From Pseudomonadota bacterium (GTDB lineage Bacteria > Desulfobacterota > Syntrophorhabdia > Syntrophorhabdales > Syntrophorhabdaceae): a stretch of DNA of 64,000 nucleotides. A model generated the notes under the pieces. It was not told where the DNA came from. It was given only the letters and a program-made list of their open reading frames with translations, and made no database searches. How positions within the stretch are numbered: the first letter of the stretch is position 1; the number at the start of each line of letters is the position of its first letter. Position numbers and translations under genes: made by a program. Positions 26,728-37,232 of this stretch are shown in pieces. The stretch is taken from NCBI GenBank assembly GCA_026388255.1, contig JAPLKC010000083.1, positions 1 to 64,000 of the forward strand, read 5' to 3'.

Positions 26728-27506
26728 TGCTGCCGAGGAGGCATATCCTTGATGTAATAGAGTTTGTAAAAGATGAAGATGATATTCTCGCCATGTCGAC
26801 AATCACCCTTGCTATAGATGCAGTAAAGTACATGGAACCGAAATCCAGGAGGGACCACCTTGTTGAAGCACTGGAGTTAAACGAATTTATCTGTTTTATG
26901 TTTCCTCTCAAGAGGCCGCAAAACAGGTCGTTGTTGTTTCATGTCGTATCTGATTTACTTGGTTTACTTCTGTACGGAGTACCGAAAAAAAGTAAACAGG
27001 CTCTTGAAAATCTGGAATCAATCAACTACTCTGAAAAAAATATGGAGGCTTACCCTGTTATAGAAGTATGGGATGCCATGAAAGACAATGTTTACTCAAA
27101 AAAACACGGGGCAATAAGCATAATAGATGGTTTTGTAAAAAAAATAAGGGTCGAGATGGATATTGCTGAGCGCTATCCTTTTGTAGAAGATATTTTTGAT
27201 AAATCAAAGGAATATATTTCAGAATGGCTTCCGGCTCTCTCAAGATATTATGATAAACGTACCAAAACAATTAAGAGTACATACGATAAATGGTGGTCTG
27301 TGTGGCTTTGTGATGAAAGAAAGGATATTATGCTGTCAGGAATGATAGACAGACTCTACGTACAGGCAGAAACAGAGTATGGCGTTACTATCGATAAGGA
27401 AAGCATCTTCTCATCAATCAGTCTTGACAAGGACGCAAATAGAAAAGAAAATGAGCGGTTTTCAGCGCTATACAAAAAAGGTATAAATTTATTGTTAAAA
27501 ATTTAG
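26727..27506 (+). CDS. Protein of unknown function, translationally coupled to cbpA
   Basis: A 259-residue soluble protein I do not recognise. It is predicted mostly helical and rich in Lys/Glu/Asp, with no signal peptide or membrane helix. It contains KWWSVWLCDERKDIMLSGMI near the middle of the C-terminal half. It shares the TAATG overlap with cbpA, and groES follows 100 bases later behind its own promoter. The position between an Hsp40 and the Hsp60 genes suggests a folding or stress role, but that is inference only. Confidence 0.7.
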   Translation: MLPRRHILDVIEFVKDEDDILAMSTITLAIDAVKYMEPKSRRDHLVEALELNEFICFMFPLKRPQNRSLLFHVVSDLLGLLLYGVPKKSKQALENLESINYSEKNMEAYPVIEVWDAMKDNVYSKKHGAISIIDGFVKKIRVEMDIAERYPFVEDIFDKSKEYISEWLPALSRYYDKRTKTIKSTYDKWWSVWLCDERKDIMLSGMIDRLYVQAETEYGVTIDKESIFSSISLDKDANRKENERFSALYKKGINLLLKI

Positions 27507-27515
27507 CAAGCGGTA

Positions 27516-27545
27516 TTGACAAAAAGGCCTTTATATCCTTATATT
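27516..27545 (+). promoter_or_regulatory. groESL promoter
   Basis: TTGACA (27516-27521), an 18-base spacer and TATATT (27540-27545), 62 bases before the groES ATG. Confidence 0.7.
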
Positions 27546-27549
27546 ATGT

Positions 27550-27576
27550 TTAGCAATCATTCGTGGCAATTGCCAA
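27550..27576. promoter_or_regulatory. CIRCE-like HrcA operator of groESL
   Basis: TTAGCAATC, 9 bases, then AATTGCCAA. The arm length and N9 spacing are those of CIRCE (TTAGCACTC-N9-GAGTGCTAA), with 7 of 9 arm positions pairing. It covers the expected transcription start. HrcA itself is not in the window. Confidence 0.6.
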
Positions 27577-27607
27577 AAATCAAATTTTACGAAGGGAGTG
27601 TGATACA

Positions 27608-27898
27608 ATGAAGATTAGACCATTGCAAGACAGGGTCCTTATAAAGAGGATCGAAGAAGAGGAAAAGACAAAAGGGGGTATTATAATCCCGGATGCAGCA
27701 AAAGAGAAGCCTCAGGAAGGTAAGGTTATAGCTGTAGGCGACGGCAAAACACTGGAGAACGGCACAAAGGCCCCTCTGACAGTAAAGGTTGGCGACAAGA
27801 TACTTTTCGGCAAATACTCAGGCACAGAAATTAAAGTCGATGGCGAAGAACATCTGATATTAAGAGAAGATGATATCCTCGCAATTGAAGAAGATTAA
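27608..27898 (+). CDS. groES: Co-chaperonin GroES (Hsp10)
   Basis: A 96-residue GroES beginning [20 protein letters not shown]. The mobile loop is [17 protein letters not shown], and the protein ends with DDILAIEED. It caps GroEL. ATG 27608 has AAGGGAG upstream; a longer frame starting at 27563 runs through the operator and is not credible. groEL follows after 15 bases. Confidence 0.97.
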   Translation: MKIRPLQDRVLIKRIEEEEKTKGGIIIPDAAKEKPQEGKVIAVGDGKTLENGTKAPLTVKVGDKILFGKYSGTEIKVDGEEHLILREDDILAIEED

Positions 27899-29563
<1,665 letters not shown>

Positions 29564-29570
29564 AAAATGT

Positions 29571-29601
29571 GAGGGGACTTCTTCAAGTCCCCTCTTTTTT
29601 T
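29571..29601 (+). terminator. Intrinsic terminator after groEL
   Basis: GAGGGGACTT (29571-29580), loop CTTC, AAGTCCCCTC (29585-29594), then seven T. Perfect 10-bp stem. Confidence 0.92.
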
Positions 29602-29620
29602 AGCATTTTTTTAAGTAAGC

Positions 29621-29836
29621 TTATTTTTCCGCGTGATACTTGAATGAGATGCTGAGTCTTATACGGTAATTTGTTACCTTACCATTTTCTACTGTCACAT
29701 CCTGCTTGATTACCTCTGCAATACGTAAATCTTCAAGTGATTTCCCGGTAGTTTCAACGGCGATCTTTGCAGCATCTTCCCACGATTTTGGGCTTACCCC
29801 TACTATCTCAATGATTTTATACACGCTCCCAGCCAT
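29621..29836 (-). CDS. Dodecin (flavin storage/binding protein)
   Basis: A 71-residue dodecin: MAGSVYKIIEIVGVSPKSWE, with Trp in the flavin-stacking position, then DVTVENGKVTNYRIRLSISF. Dodecins form hollow dodecamers that hold flavin dimers and buffer free flavin. The gene stands alone; GGAGGG precedes the ATG. Confidence 0.92.
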   Translation of the reverse strand: MAGSVYKIIEIVGVSPKSWEDAAKIAVETTGKSLEDLRIAEVIKQDVTVENGKVTNYRIRLSISFKYHAEK

Positions 29837-29943
29837 ATCACCCTCCTTGATTTATTTTAACAGCATTTATAAAATTAATAATAGCATGGCTATGTGATAT
29901 GTCAAGCAGTAATCTCCGAGAGTTTCCGGGAAATGTCCAAAAC

Positions 29944-30840
29944 TTAAGCTTGCAGGCATACTTCGCCTGCCCTGCCTTCTATTTGCCCGTATACAGCTTC
30001 ACATACTGGGATGTTTTTATTGTTTTTCAACTCAACTGCAATATCTATGATCCTTTTATATGTATAGCCAAGTTCAAGTGTTTCTTCGATAAACATTTCA
30101 AGGAGACGCGACCACTTTTTTCCTTCCAGTTCCGTATGAACGGTAAGAATGTTCAGACCTTCTGTCAGGGCATTCAAGTAGAATTTACCAAGAGATATGA
30201 TTTCAGTGCCTGCAATGCCTACGACCTCGTCAAGGGTCGGGAGTGTGGTTGGAATTTCAAGAATCCCAAAAGATTTTCTGCCCATTTCCGGAAAAAATGG
30301 CGATGTTCCCCGGACATTACTTGTATAAACAAAATTATTTTCTTCAAAAAAACGCAATGCATGGGGGTTTGTCATCCATCCCGGTGCTGCAAAAGACTGC
30401 GGATCCCTATTTATTATCTCCTGATATGTGGTAGAAGCCTTTTGTAACTCTTCCCAAGTTTTTTCTTTGTTGAGATACTTTATGTGATCATGCCAGTAAA
30501 CATGGTCATGGCCATGAATACCCAATTCATGGCCTTCATCCATGATTTTATGAAGTAGATATATATTTTTTCTCGCTATCTCTGGTCCGGGCAGCAACAA
30601 GCCATAAAGAAGTGTCTTTATCCCGTAAGTGCTTACAACACCTACTCTACCTGCCTTTTTCAGAAACCCTTTTCTTGTGAACACCCTCTTTATTGTCCAG
30701 CCTGTATGGTCTTTACCCATAGGGACAAAAAAACTTGCATGAATGTTATATTTTTTAAAAATAGCCAGTAAAGCCGGCACACCTTTTCTCATGCCAGCAT
30801 AAGTGTCTACATCAACCTTTATCCCTATCAGTTTATTCAA
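29944..30840 (-). CDS. arnD: ArnD-like polysaccharide deacetylase (lipid A L-Ara4FN deformylase homologue)
   Basis: A 298-residue NodB-fold hydrolase. It matches ArnD along its length: GIKVDVDTYAGMRKGVPALL, HASFFVPMG, HELGIHGHDHVYW, SFAAPGWMTNP, IPTTLPTLDEVVG, LTVHTELEG. The metal-binding Asp and the HxxxH-type GIHGHDH are intact. ArnD deformylates undecaprenyl-phosphate-4-formamido-arabinose before its transfer to lipid A. No other arn gene lies in the window, so either the pathway is elsewhere or the substrate differs. Confidence 0.85.
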   Translation of the reverse strand: MNKLIGIKVDVDTYAGMRKGVPALLAIFKKYNIHASFFVPMGKDHTGWTIKRVFTRKGFLKKAGRVGVVSTYGIKTLLYGLLLPGPEIARKNIYLLHKIMDEGHELGIHGHDHVYWHDHIKYLNKEKTWEELQKASTTYQEIINRDPQSFAAPGWMTNPHALRFFEENNFVYTSNVRGTSPFFPEMGRKSFGILEIPTTLPTLDEVVGIAGTEIISLGKFYLNALTEGLNILTVHTELEGKKWSRLLEMFIEETLELGYTYKRIIDIAVELKNNKNIPVCEAVYGQIEGRAGEVCLQA

Positions 30841-31070
30841 GCTTCATCTCCTCTTGAGAAATTCGGCAAAATTGAGCCGTGCAAAGCCAGGCCTTGTAAC
30901 AGTCTTCCAAGTTTGTCGTATTTTATAGCAATAAATCTTCTCATATTATAAAATGTCAGACAACTAAAAATTTAATTATGCTATACTTTCTCTATAAAGG
31001 GTTTTAAAAGTTTCAAGAGCACCAAGTTCAAAAATATGGATAAAGCGCCGATTAAACTAAGGAGACTTTT

Positions 31071-31472
31071 ATGAAATATTTTGTTTTTGGCATCATAACT
31101 GTAATGTTTATCTTGCTGTCTGATATGAGTGTTTTTGCCCAGACAAAGGGAGGGGGCTGGCAGTTGTATTATGCCGATGAATCTGGCAGGTATTACTATG
31201 ATAAAGGAAGTATTGAGTCGCCCCAGAAAGGCGTTCTCAAGGTATGGCAAAGGATTACTGAAACAATAAGGGCAGGAGAAGAACAGGATAATTTCAAGAT
31301 ACAACTTCAGCTCAATTGCCGGGGAAAAACCTACGAGGTATTATCCTATATTGAGTATGACGGCACAGGCGAGAAAACACTGAATGCTCAGGAATATAAA
31401 GAAAAACGACCAAAAATCAGTCTTACACTTGGATCACGGATGGGAGTGCTATTCGAAAACATTTGTCCATAA
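31071..31472 (+). CDS. Small exported protein, surface-adhesin-E-like
   Basis: A 133-residue protein with a signal peptide (MKYFVFGIITVMFILLSDMSVFA, cut before QTKGG). The mature part reads WQLYYADESGRYYYDKGSI...LKVWQRI and ends SRMGVLFENICP. This follows the pattern W..Y....yYyD..Si....v.vW of small exported proteins of the adhesin E type. Two Cys (in NCRG and NICP) may form a disulfide. The ribosome binding site AAGGAG is in place. Function unknown. Confidence 0.65.
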   Translation: MKYFVFGIITVMFILLSDMSVFAQTKGGGWQLYYADESGRYYYDKGSIESPQKGVLKVWQRITETIRAGEEQDNFKIQLQLNCRGKTYEVLSYIEYDGTGEKTLNAQEYKEKRPKISLTLGSRMGVLFENICP

Positions 31473-31551
31473 GAGATGGGGATTGTTTCAGCTTGTCTGC
31501 TTTTCCGACAAACAAACAACCGAGAGTATTGTTCGTGCAAAAGTTTTTTAT

Positions 31552-31585
31552 AAACCATTCCTGCGCATATGCACAGGAATGGTTT
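31552..31585. terminator. Hairpin between converging genes
   Basis: AAACCATTCCTG (31552-31563) pairs perfectly with CAGGAATGGTTT (31574-31585). There is no clear U tract on either strand, so termination is likely but not certain. Confidence 0.5.
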
Positions 31586-31595
31586 GCTTATCTAC

Positions 31596-33509
31596 CTACC
31601 CACCCTTTTTTTCTACGTTTTCAATCATCAGTTTTGAAATAGCATGGGCAAAGGCAGTCGGGTCTTTGGGCCTTGAACCTTCCAATATAAGCGCCTGATC
31701 ATAGAGAAGTCCTATGTATTTCTGGAGGGTATTATCTGTTTTATCCTTTTCAAAGAGGTCGTTTATTGCCGTCAGGACATGATGTTCCGGATTTATTTCA
31801 AGCACCGGTTTCCTTTCAGGTACATCCTGACCCATTGATTTCAATATATTTTCCATCTGCGGGTCTATATCGCCCTCATCTGCAACCAGACAACAGGCAG
31901 AGTCTGTGAGCCTTCCGGAGAACCTGACATCTTTCACATCGTCCTTCAAGGCATCTTTAATAAAATCTATGAGCTTATCATATTTCTTTTTTGTTAATTC
32001 TTTCTCCTTCTTCTTTGTCTTGTCGAGGTCTATGTCTCCTTTAACAACAGACTTCAGCATCTTTCCTTTGTATTCAAATACGCTGAAGATGAAATCATCT
32101 ATATCATCCAGAAATACAAGCACCTCATATTCCTTCTCTTTAAAGGCTTCAAGATATGGTGATTTAAGCGCCTCGCCGGGCGTCGTCCCTGTTATATAGT
32201 AAATTTCATTCTGGCCTTCCTTCAGATCATTTAAATAATCCTGAAAAGACCTCAATCTGCCTTCCGGCGCACTTGTTGACGGAAAAAGGAGCAGATCGGC
32301 AACGGCTTCTCTCTTTGCAAAATCATAATGGATGCCCTCCTTTAAAACCCTGCCAAATTCCTTATAGAACACAAGGTAATTATCGTATTCATCCTTTTTC
32401 ATATCGCTTAATACATCAAGAACCTTCTTTGTAATATTTGTCTTAATGATATCAATCTGCCTGTTGTTCTGGAGCATCTCCCTGGAAATATTCAATGGAA
32501 GATCGGAAGAATCTACTACGCCCTTCACAAACCTCAGGTAAGGAGGTATCAGTTCTTCGCAATGCTCCATTATCTGCACCCTTTTGACATACAGCATCGG
32601 GCCCATTTGAAAGTCTTTATAGAGAATGTTAAAGGGTGACTTCGCAGGTATAAAAAGTAGTGTACTGAACTCGGATACACCTTCGGCTCTGTAATGGATC
32701 ACATTTGCCGGCTTTGAAGGATCATGAGAAAGGTGCTTGTAAAATTCAGCATACTCTTCTTCGGTAACTGCCGATTTATCTTTAAGCCATAGGGCTTTCA
32801 TCGAGTTGAGAGTCTCTTCCTCTTTGACCTTATACTTTTCCCCTTTCTTGAGTTCACTTTCCTTCTCATGCTCGACATCCATAACGATGGGGTGGCCGAT
32901 AAAATCAGAATACCGTTTAACAACACCACGTATCTCCCAGCTCTGGAAATATTTTTCTTCTTCTTTCGTCAGGTGGAGAATCACTTCTGTGCCTTTCTGT
33001 TCTTTTTCAATCTCTTCAATGGTAAACGTGCCGTCACCCGTTGACTCCCATTTGACGCCTTTTTTATCCTTTGTCCCTGCCTTCCTTGAGATAACACTAA
33101 CCTTATCGGCAACCATGAAAGATGAGTAGAAGCCTACGCCGAACTGGCCTATGAGTTCCGGATTGTCCTTTAGTTCTTTGCTTTGCAGGGCTTCGAGAAA
33201 TTCTTTTGTCCCTGAATGGGCTATTGTTCCAAGGGCCAGGATTATTTCATCTTTTGTCATTCCAATACCATTATCACTCACTGTTAATGTCCGGGTTTCT
33301 TTATCAGGGATAATTTTGATCTTCCAATTACTTTCGCTTTCAAGGATATCACCGTTTGTCAGTGATTCGTACTGGGCTCGGTCTATTGCATCCGATGCAT
33401 TGGAAATAAGCTCACGTAAAAAGACTTCCTTGTGTGAATAAAGAGAATGGATCATCAGGTCGAGTAATTGCTTTACTTCTGTTTTAAACTCCAATTTTTC
33501 AACAGTCAT
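31596..33509 (-). CDS. htpG: Molecular chaperone HtpG (Hsp90)
   Basis: A 637-residue Hsp90. The N-terminal GHKL ATPase has SNASDAIDRAQYE, VSDNGIGMTKDE and GQFGVGFYSSFMV, and the middle domain has VKGVVDSSDLPLNISREMLQ. The C-terminal dimerisation domain is complete. The start is ATG 33509; the frame extends to a GTG at 33518, but that GTG is part of the ribosome binding site GAGGTG. Cytoplasmic stress chaperone; no partner gene nearby. Confidence 0.97.
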   Translation of the reverse strand: MTVEKLEFKTEVKQLLDLMIHSLYSHKEVFLRELISNASDAIDRAQYESLTNGDILESESNWKIKIIPDKETRTLTVSDNGIGMTKDEIILALGTIAHSGTKEFLEALQSKELKDNPELIGQFGVGFYSSFMVADKVSVISRKAGTKDKKGVKWESTGDGTFTIEEIEKEQKGTEVILHLTKEEEKYFQSWEIRGVVKRYSDFIGHPIVMDVEHEKESELKKGEKYKVKEEETLNSMKALWLKDKSAVTEEEYAEFYKHLSHDPSKPANVIHYRAEGVSEFSTLLFIPAKSPFNILYKDFQMGPMLYVKRVQIMEHCEELIPPYLRFVKGVVDSSDLPLNISREMLQNNRQIDIIKTNITKKVLDVLSDMKKDEYDNYLVFYKEFGRVLKEGIHYDFAKREAVADLLLFPSTSAPEGRLRSFQDYLNDLKEGQNEIYYITGTTPGEALKSPYLEAFKEKEYEVLVFLDDIDDFIFSVFEYKGKMLKSVVKGDIDLDKTKKKEKELTKKKYDKLIDFIKDALKDDVKDVRFSGRLTDSACCLVADEGDIDPQMENILKSMGQDVPERKPVLEINPEHHVLTAINDLFEKDKTDNTLQKYIGLLYDQALILEGSRPKDPTAFAHAISKLMIENVEKKGG

Positions 33510-33644
33510 ATTTTTCACCTCTATTTTTTACATATATTTAACTACTCATAAACAGCGCAGGCTTTTTTATCTTTCATTATGATAAAAGTATTTGAATTTT
33601 TAAAACTGTTTTAATATAAAATGTAAGACATGTTTCCCTATAAA

Positions 33645-35915
33645 TCAACCATCCAGAATCCCTCTGAGCTTTTGTGAGAGTTGATCAATACCGAAGGGTT
33701 TCTGAATGAAGGCATGACAGCCGCATTCCATTATCTTTGTCGTCAAGTCGTTCATGCTATAACCACTTGATAATATAATCTTTGTATCTGAATTCATTGC
33801 CCTCAGAACATCGAATATCTCCCCACCGTTCATCTCAGGCATGATCATGTCCAGAATTACAACATCAATGTGTGCGCCTTGTTTTTCATAGATATCTATA
33901 GCCTCCTGTCCGCTTCTTGCAACAAGCACCTTATAGCCCAGCGTTTCAAGTATCTGCTTGCTTACATCAATTATTATATCTTCATCATCCACAAGTAGAA
34001 CAGTTTCGTTTCCATTTAAAATTTGTTGCACAACAGCCTTTTCTTCTGTAATATTTTTCATTGTGGCAGGCAAATAAATGTTAAACGTAGTGCCATAACC
34101 CTTTTCGCTGTATACATCGATAATGCCCCCGTGACCTTTGACTATGCCGTAAACCGTTGCAAGACCCAGACCTGTTCCCCGGCCCATTTCTTTGGTTGTA
34201 AAAAAAGGCTCGAAAATACGTTGCCTGGTATTTTCATCCATGCCAATGCCTGTATCAGTCACGGTTATTTTTACATAATTTCCGGGTTTTATAGAAAAAG
34301 ATGTTACATAGTGTTCGTCGAGAACTATATTTTCTGTTTCAAGATAGATTGTACCACCTCCCGGCATTGCCTGCCATGCATTAACATAGAGGTTGATAAG
34401 TATTTGTTCAATTTGTCCTTGATCAGCTTCAACAACCCAAAGGTCTTTCCAAAATTTTTTCTCGATGATAATCTCTTTTCGTGTTCTATTGAACATAGCG
34501 GAAGTTCTTTCCAGTATTTCGTTTATTGCGACAGGCTTAATCTCGTATCTCCCGCTTCTGGCAAATCCAAGCAGTTGTTTTGTAAGAGCTGCGCCGCTCT
34601 GTACCTGTTGCTCAATACTTCTCAACTTTTCATACTCCGGATGAGAAATATCTTTATTGAGGAGCATCAGAGATGCACACCCCTGTATACCCATCAGCAG
34701 GTTGTTGAAATCATGGGCTATGCCGCCTGCAAGGGTACCGATAGCCTCCATTTTTTGCGCCTGGCACAGCTCGGCTTCAAGCTTTTTTCTGTTGCTTATG
34801 TCTTCCAGAACCCCTTCGCAGTATAATGGCTTGCCTCCATTATCCCGCACTATCTGCGCATTTATAGACAACCAGATTAAGCTTCCGTCTCTTCGGCGGA
34901 TTTGAGTTTCCTGATTTCTCACCTCTCCTTTTTCGAAGATATTACGGGAAAATATATGCCGGTCTGCCGGGTCCGGATGTATCTGTTCCCAGACATCTGC
35001 CACATTACTTACAAGTTCTTCCTGAGAATCATACCCAAGTACACGTGCAAATGCAGGATTTGCACTTATCAGATGTCCGTCAAGCTTAGCCTGGAATATG
35101 CCCTCCAGGGCGCCTTCAAATATCTTTCTGTATTTTTCCTCTGCTCTTCTGAGCGCATCTTCGGCAAGTTTCTGGTTTGTAATATCCGTTATTGTGCATA
35201 CAAAACAGTCTACATTTTCATCATTATCTTTCATTGAGGAACTGTTTATAAGTACAGGCACATGCCTTCCATCCCTTGTCTGGAGAAGAATTTCATAATT
35301 TCTCGCTTCACCCTTTTCGATAAGCCTTATCATCCTTACCCCTTCAAGAGAATCAATATATCCAAATCCAAAAACCATCTCGATGTTGCTACCGATAAGT
35401 TCGTTTTCGCTATATCCCAAAAGATCGATTGTTCCTTTATTTACCGTTTTTATTTTCATATCAGGATCAATTACAATCAAGGCATCGATCATTGTACTCA
35501 TGATATTATCAGCATATGCCTTAGAGACGGTAGTTTTCTGAAGCTCTTCGGCCATCATGTTGAAAGAATTGGCAAGCAGACTCAGTTCGTCTTTCGGTCG
35601 AGCCTGTATCCTGTATGTCAGATCTCCCTTTCCTATTGTTTCTGTCCCGTTAATAATCTCCTTAATTGGCCTGACGAAATGTTTAATTGAAATATAAAGG
35701 ATTATGCCAAGGATTACCAAAGATGCTGCCAATAATAGCAAGAATGAAAAAATACTTTCACTTTTTCTTTCAATAAAATCTCTCACAGGATAACCGGGCC
35801 AAAATGACCATTGACCGGAGTTCAGGTAATTAACAGGGATAATATAAAAAAATAGAACATTGACCACCAGGTATGAGGCAAAAATATAAAAATATATCTT
35901 CCGGAAAAGATGCAT
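33645..35915 (-). CDS. Hybrid sensor histidine kinase (HAMP-PAS-PAS-HisKA-HATPase-REC)
   Basis: A 756-residue membrane kinase. Two N-terminal membrane helices (about 7-27 and 55-78) bracket a short periplasmic loop. HAMP follows, then two PAS domains ([33 protein letters not shown]). The phospho-acceptor His is in [13 protein letters not shown], and the ATPase has N and G boxes ([21 protein letters not shown]). The C-terminal receiver has Asp in [14 protein letters not shown] and Lys in FIQKPFG. PAS domains suggest an internal signal such as redox or small ligand. No response regulator with an output domain is adjacent. Confidence 0.92.
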   Translation of the reverse strand: MHLFRKIYFYIFASYLVVNVLFFYIIPVNYLNSGQWSFWPGYPVRDFIERKSESIFSFLLLLAASLVILGIILYISIKHFVRPIKEIINGTETIGKGDLTYRIQARPKDELSLLANSFNMMAEELQKTTVSKAYADNIMSTMIDALIVIDPDMKIKTVNKGTIDLLGYSENELIGSNIEMVFGFGYIDSLEGVRMIRLIEKGEARNYEILLQTRDGRHVPVLINSSSMKDNDENVDCFVCTITDITNQKLAEDALRRAEEKYRKIFEGALEGIFQAKLDGHLISANPAFARVLGYDSQEELVSNVADVWEQIHPDPADRHIFSRNIFEKGEVRNQETQIRRRDGSLIWLSINAQIVRDNGGKPLYCEGVLEDISNRKKLEAELCQAQKMEAIGTLAGGIAHDFNNLLMGIQGCASLMLLNKDISHPEYEKLRSIEQQVQSGAALTKQLLGFARSGRYEIKPVAINEILERTSAMFNRTRKEIIIEKKFWKDLWVVEADQGQIEQILINLYVNAWQAMPGGGTIYLETENIVLDEHYVTSFSIKPGNYVKITVTDTGIGMDENTRQRIFEPFFTTKEMGRGTGLGLATVYGIVKGHGGIIDVYSEKGYGTTFNIYLPATMKNITEEKAVVQQILNGNETVLLVDDEDIIIDVSKQILETLGYKVLVARSGQEAIDIYEKQGAHIDVVILDMIMPEMNGGEIFDVLRAMNSDTKIILSSGYSMNDLTTKIMECGCHAFIQKPFGIDQLSQKLRGILDG

Positions 35916-36086
35916 CTATTTTTTTCTCCAAGCGGCAACAGCCTTTATAACTGCAGTTTTTGTCTTATATTTATTGATAAAAATTACTTTTGACATATTT
36001 GCTCCTGAAAAAAAGCCTTTCAGCATTACTTGCAGCATTCGATATATTTAATTGCCAAAAACCGGTTTTGTTTAGACATTATAATA

Positions 36087-36115
36087 CATTTATTGATATG
36101 GTTTATCAATAAATG
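36087..36115. promoter_or_regulatory. Perfect 12-bp inverted repeat upstream of the K+ channel gene
   Basis: CATTTATTGATA (36087-36098) and TATCAATAAATG (36104-36115), with a 5-base centre, lie right after TATAAT at 36080-36085 and 45 bases before the ATG. An operator over the transcription start, or a 5' UTR hairpin, would fit. Confidence 0.55.
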
Positions 36116-36160
36116 CGTTTATCATCAACTCTGTTAGTGTTATAATAAAAGACCTCTGTT

Positions 36161-37207
36161 ATGGATCGTATACCTAAAAAACTTTTACATATTCTGATAG
36201 CGATATCGCTTGTCATCGTAATAGGAACAGTCGGTTTTAAAATAATAGGCGGTCAAAAAACAACTCTTCTTGATGCACTATATATGACTGTGATCACAAT
36301 CTCTACGGTAGGATACGGAGATGTGATAGGACTTGACGATAAGCCGCTCGGCAAATTGTTTGCGATTGTATTCATATTCCTTGGTGCCGGTACGGTTGCC
36401 TATCTTCTTACAGCACTTGCTGCTTACATCATAGAAGGCGAGTTAAAAAGGGTTTTCAGGAGGAGAAGCATGGATAAAAGGATAGCAAAGCTTAAAAACC
36501 ACTATATAGTGTGTGGCGTCGGCTTAGTAGGGTTTTATATTGTACATGAACTCTATCATACAAGGAGACACCTGGTTGCAATAGATATGGATGAGACAAA
36601 GATGGATGAATTAAAAAGCCACAATATGAATATTGACGTAATCACAGGAGATGCAACAGAAAATGATGTGCTTGAAAGGGCAATGATCCAAAAAGCAAAG
36701 GGGCTTTTTGCCACGGCAACCTCAGATAATGATAATATCGTCATTGTCCTCACAGCAAAACAACTGAACCCGAATTTAAAAATTATCTCACGCTGTACAG
36801 ATACGAAAAATGTGGACAAATTAAAAAGGGCCGGAGCAGATACAGTTGTCGCCCTTAATTATATAGGCGGATTGAGAATGGCCTCTGAAATGATCAGGCC
36901 GCATGTAACATCTTTCCTCGACAAGATGTTAAGGGACAAAGACTCGCATCTAAGGGTGGAAGAGGTACATATACCGAAACATTCGCCTTATGCAGGGATG
37001 CCTTTGGAAGAGATAGACTTCAGAAGCATGGGGAATATACTGCTCATTGCAGTAAGAAAGGTTGATGGCGATTGGATTTATAATCCACATCCGAAAAGTA
37101 TCATTGAAAAGGAAATGAGCTTCATTATATTGGCTACAGCCGAGGAGAGAGAGATTCTTCAGGCACTCGTATCCGAGGAACCAAATCAATCAACGCTTAA
37201 CCTTTAG
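36161..37207 (+). CDS. Potassium channel with RCK (TrkA-N/TrkA-C) domains
   Basis: A 348-residue Kch/MthK-type channel: two membrane helices around a pore loop with selectivity filter TVGYGD at residues 49-54, then an RCK Rossmann domain (CGVGLVG at 119-124, acidic AIDMDE for nucleotide binding) and a C-terminal TrkA-C domain. RCK domains gate K+ flow in response to NAD(H), ATP or cations. It is a single gene, with the inverted repeat above as its likely control site. Confidence 0.92.
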   Translation: MDRIPKKLLHILIAISLVIVIGTVGFKIIGGQKTTLLDALYMTVITISTVGYGDVIGLDDKPLGKLFAIVFIFLGAGTVAYLLTALAAYIIEGELKRVFRRRSMDKRIAKLKNHYIVCGVGLVGFYIVHELYHTRRHLVAIDMDETKMDELKSHNMNIDVITGDATENDVLERAMIQKAKGLFATATSDNDNIVIVLTAKQLNPNLKIISRCTDTKNVDKLKRAGADTVVALNYIGGLRMASEMIRPHVTSFLDKMLRDKDSHLRVEEVHIPKHSPYAGMPLEEIDFRSMGNILLIAVRKVDGDWIYNPHPKSIIEKEMSFIILATAEEREILQALVSEEPNQSTLNL

Positions 37208-37232
37208 CATAATGGAGTGCAATGCCGGTTGG

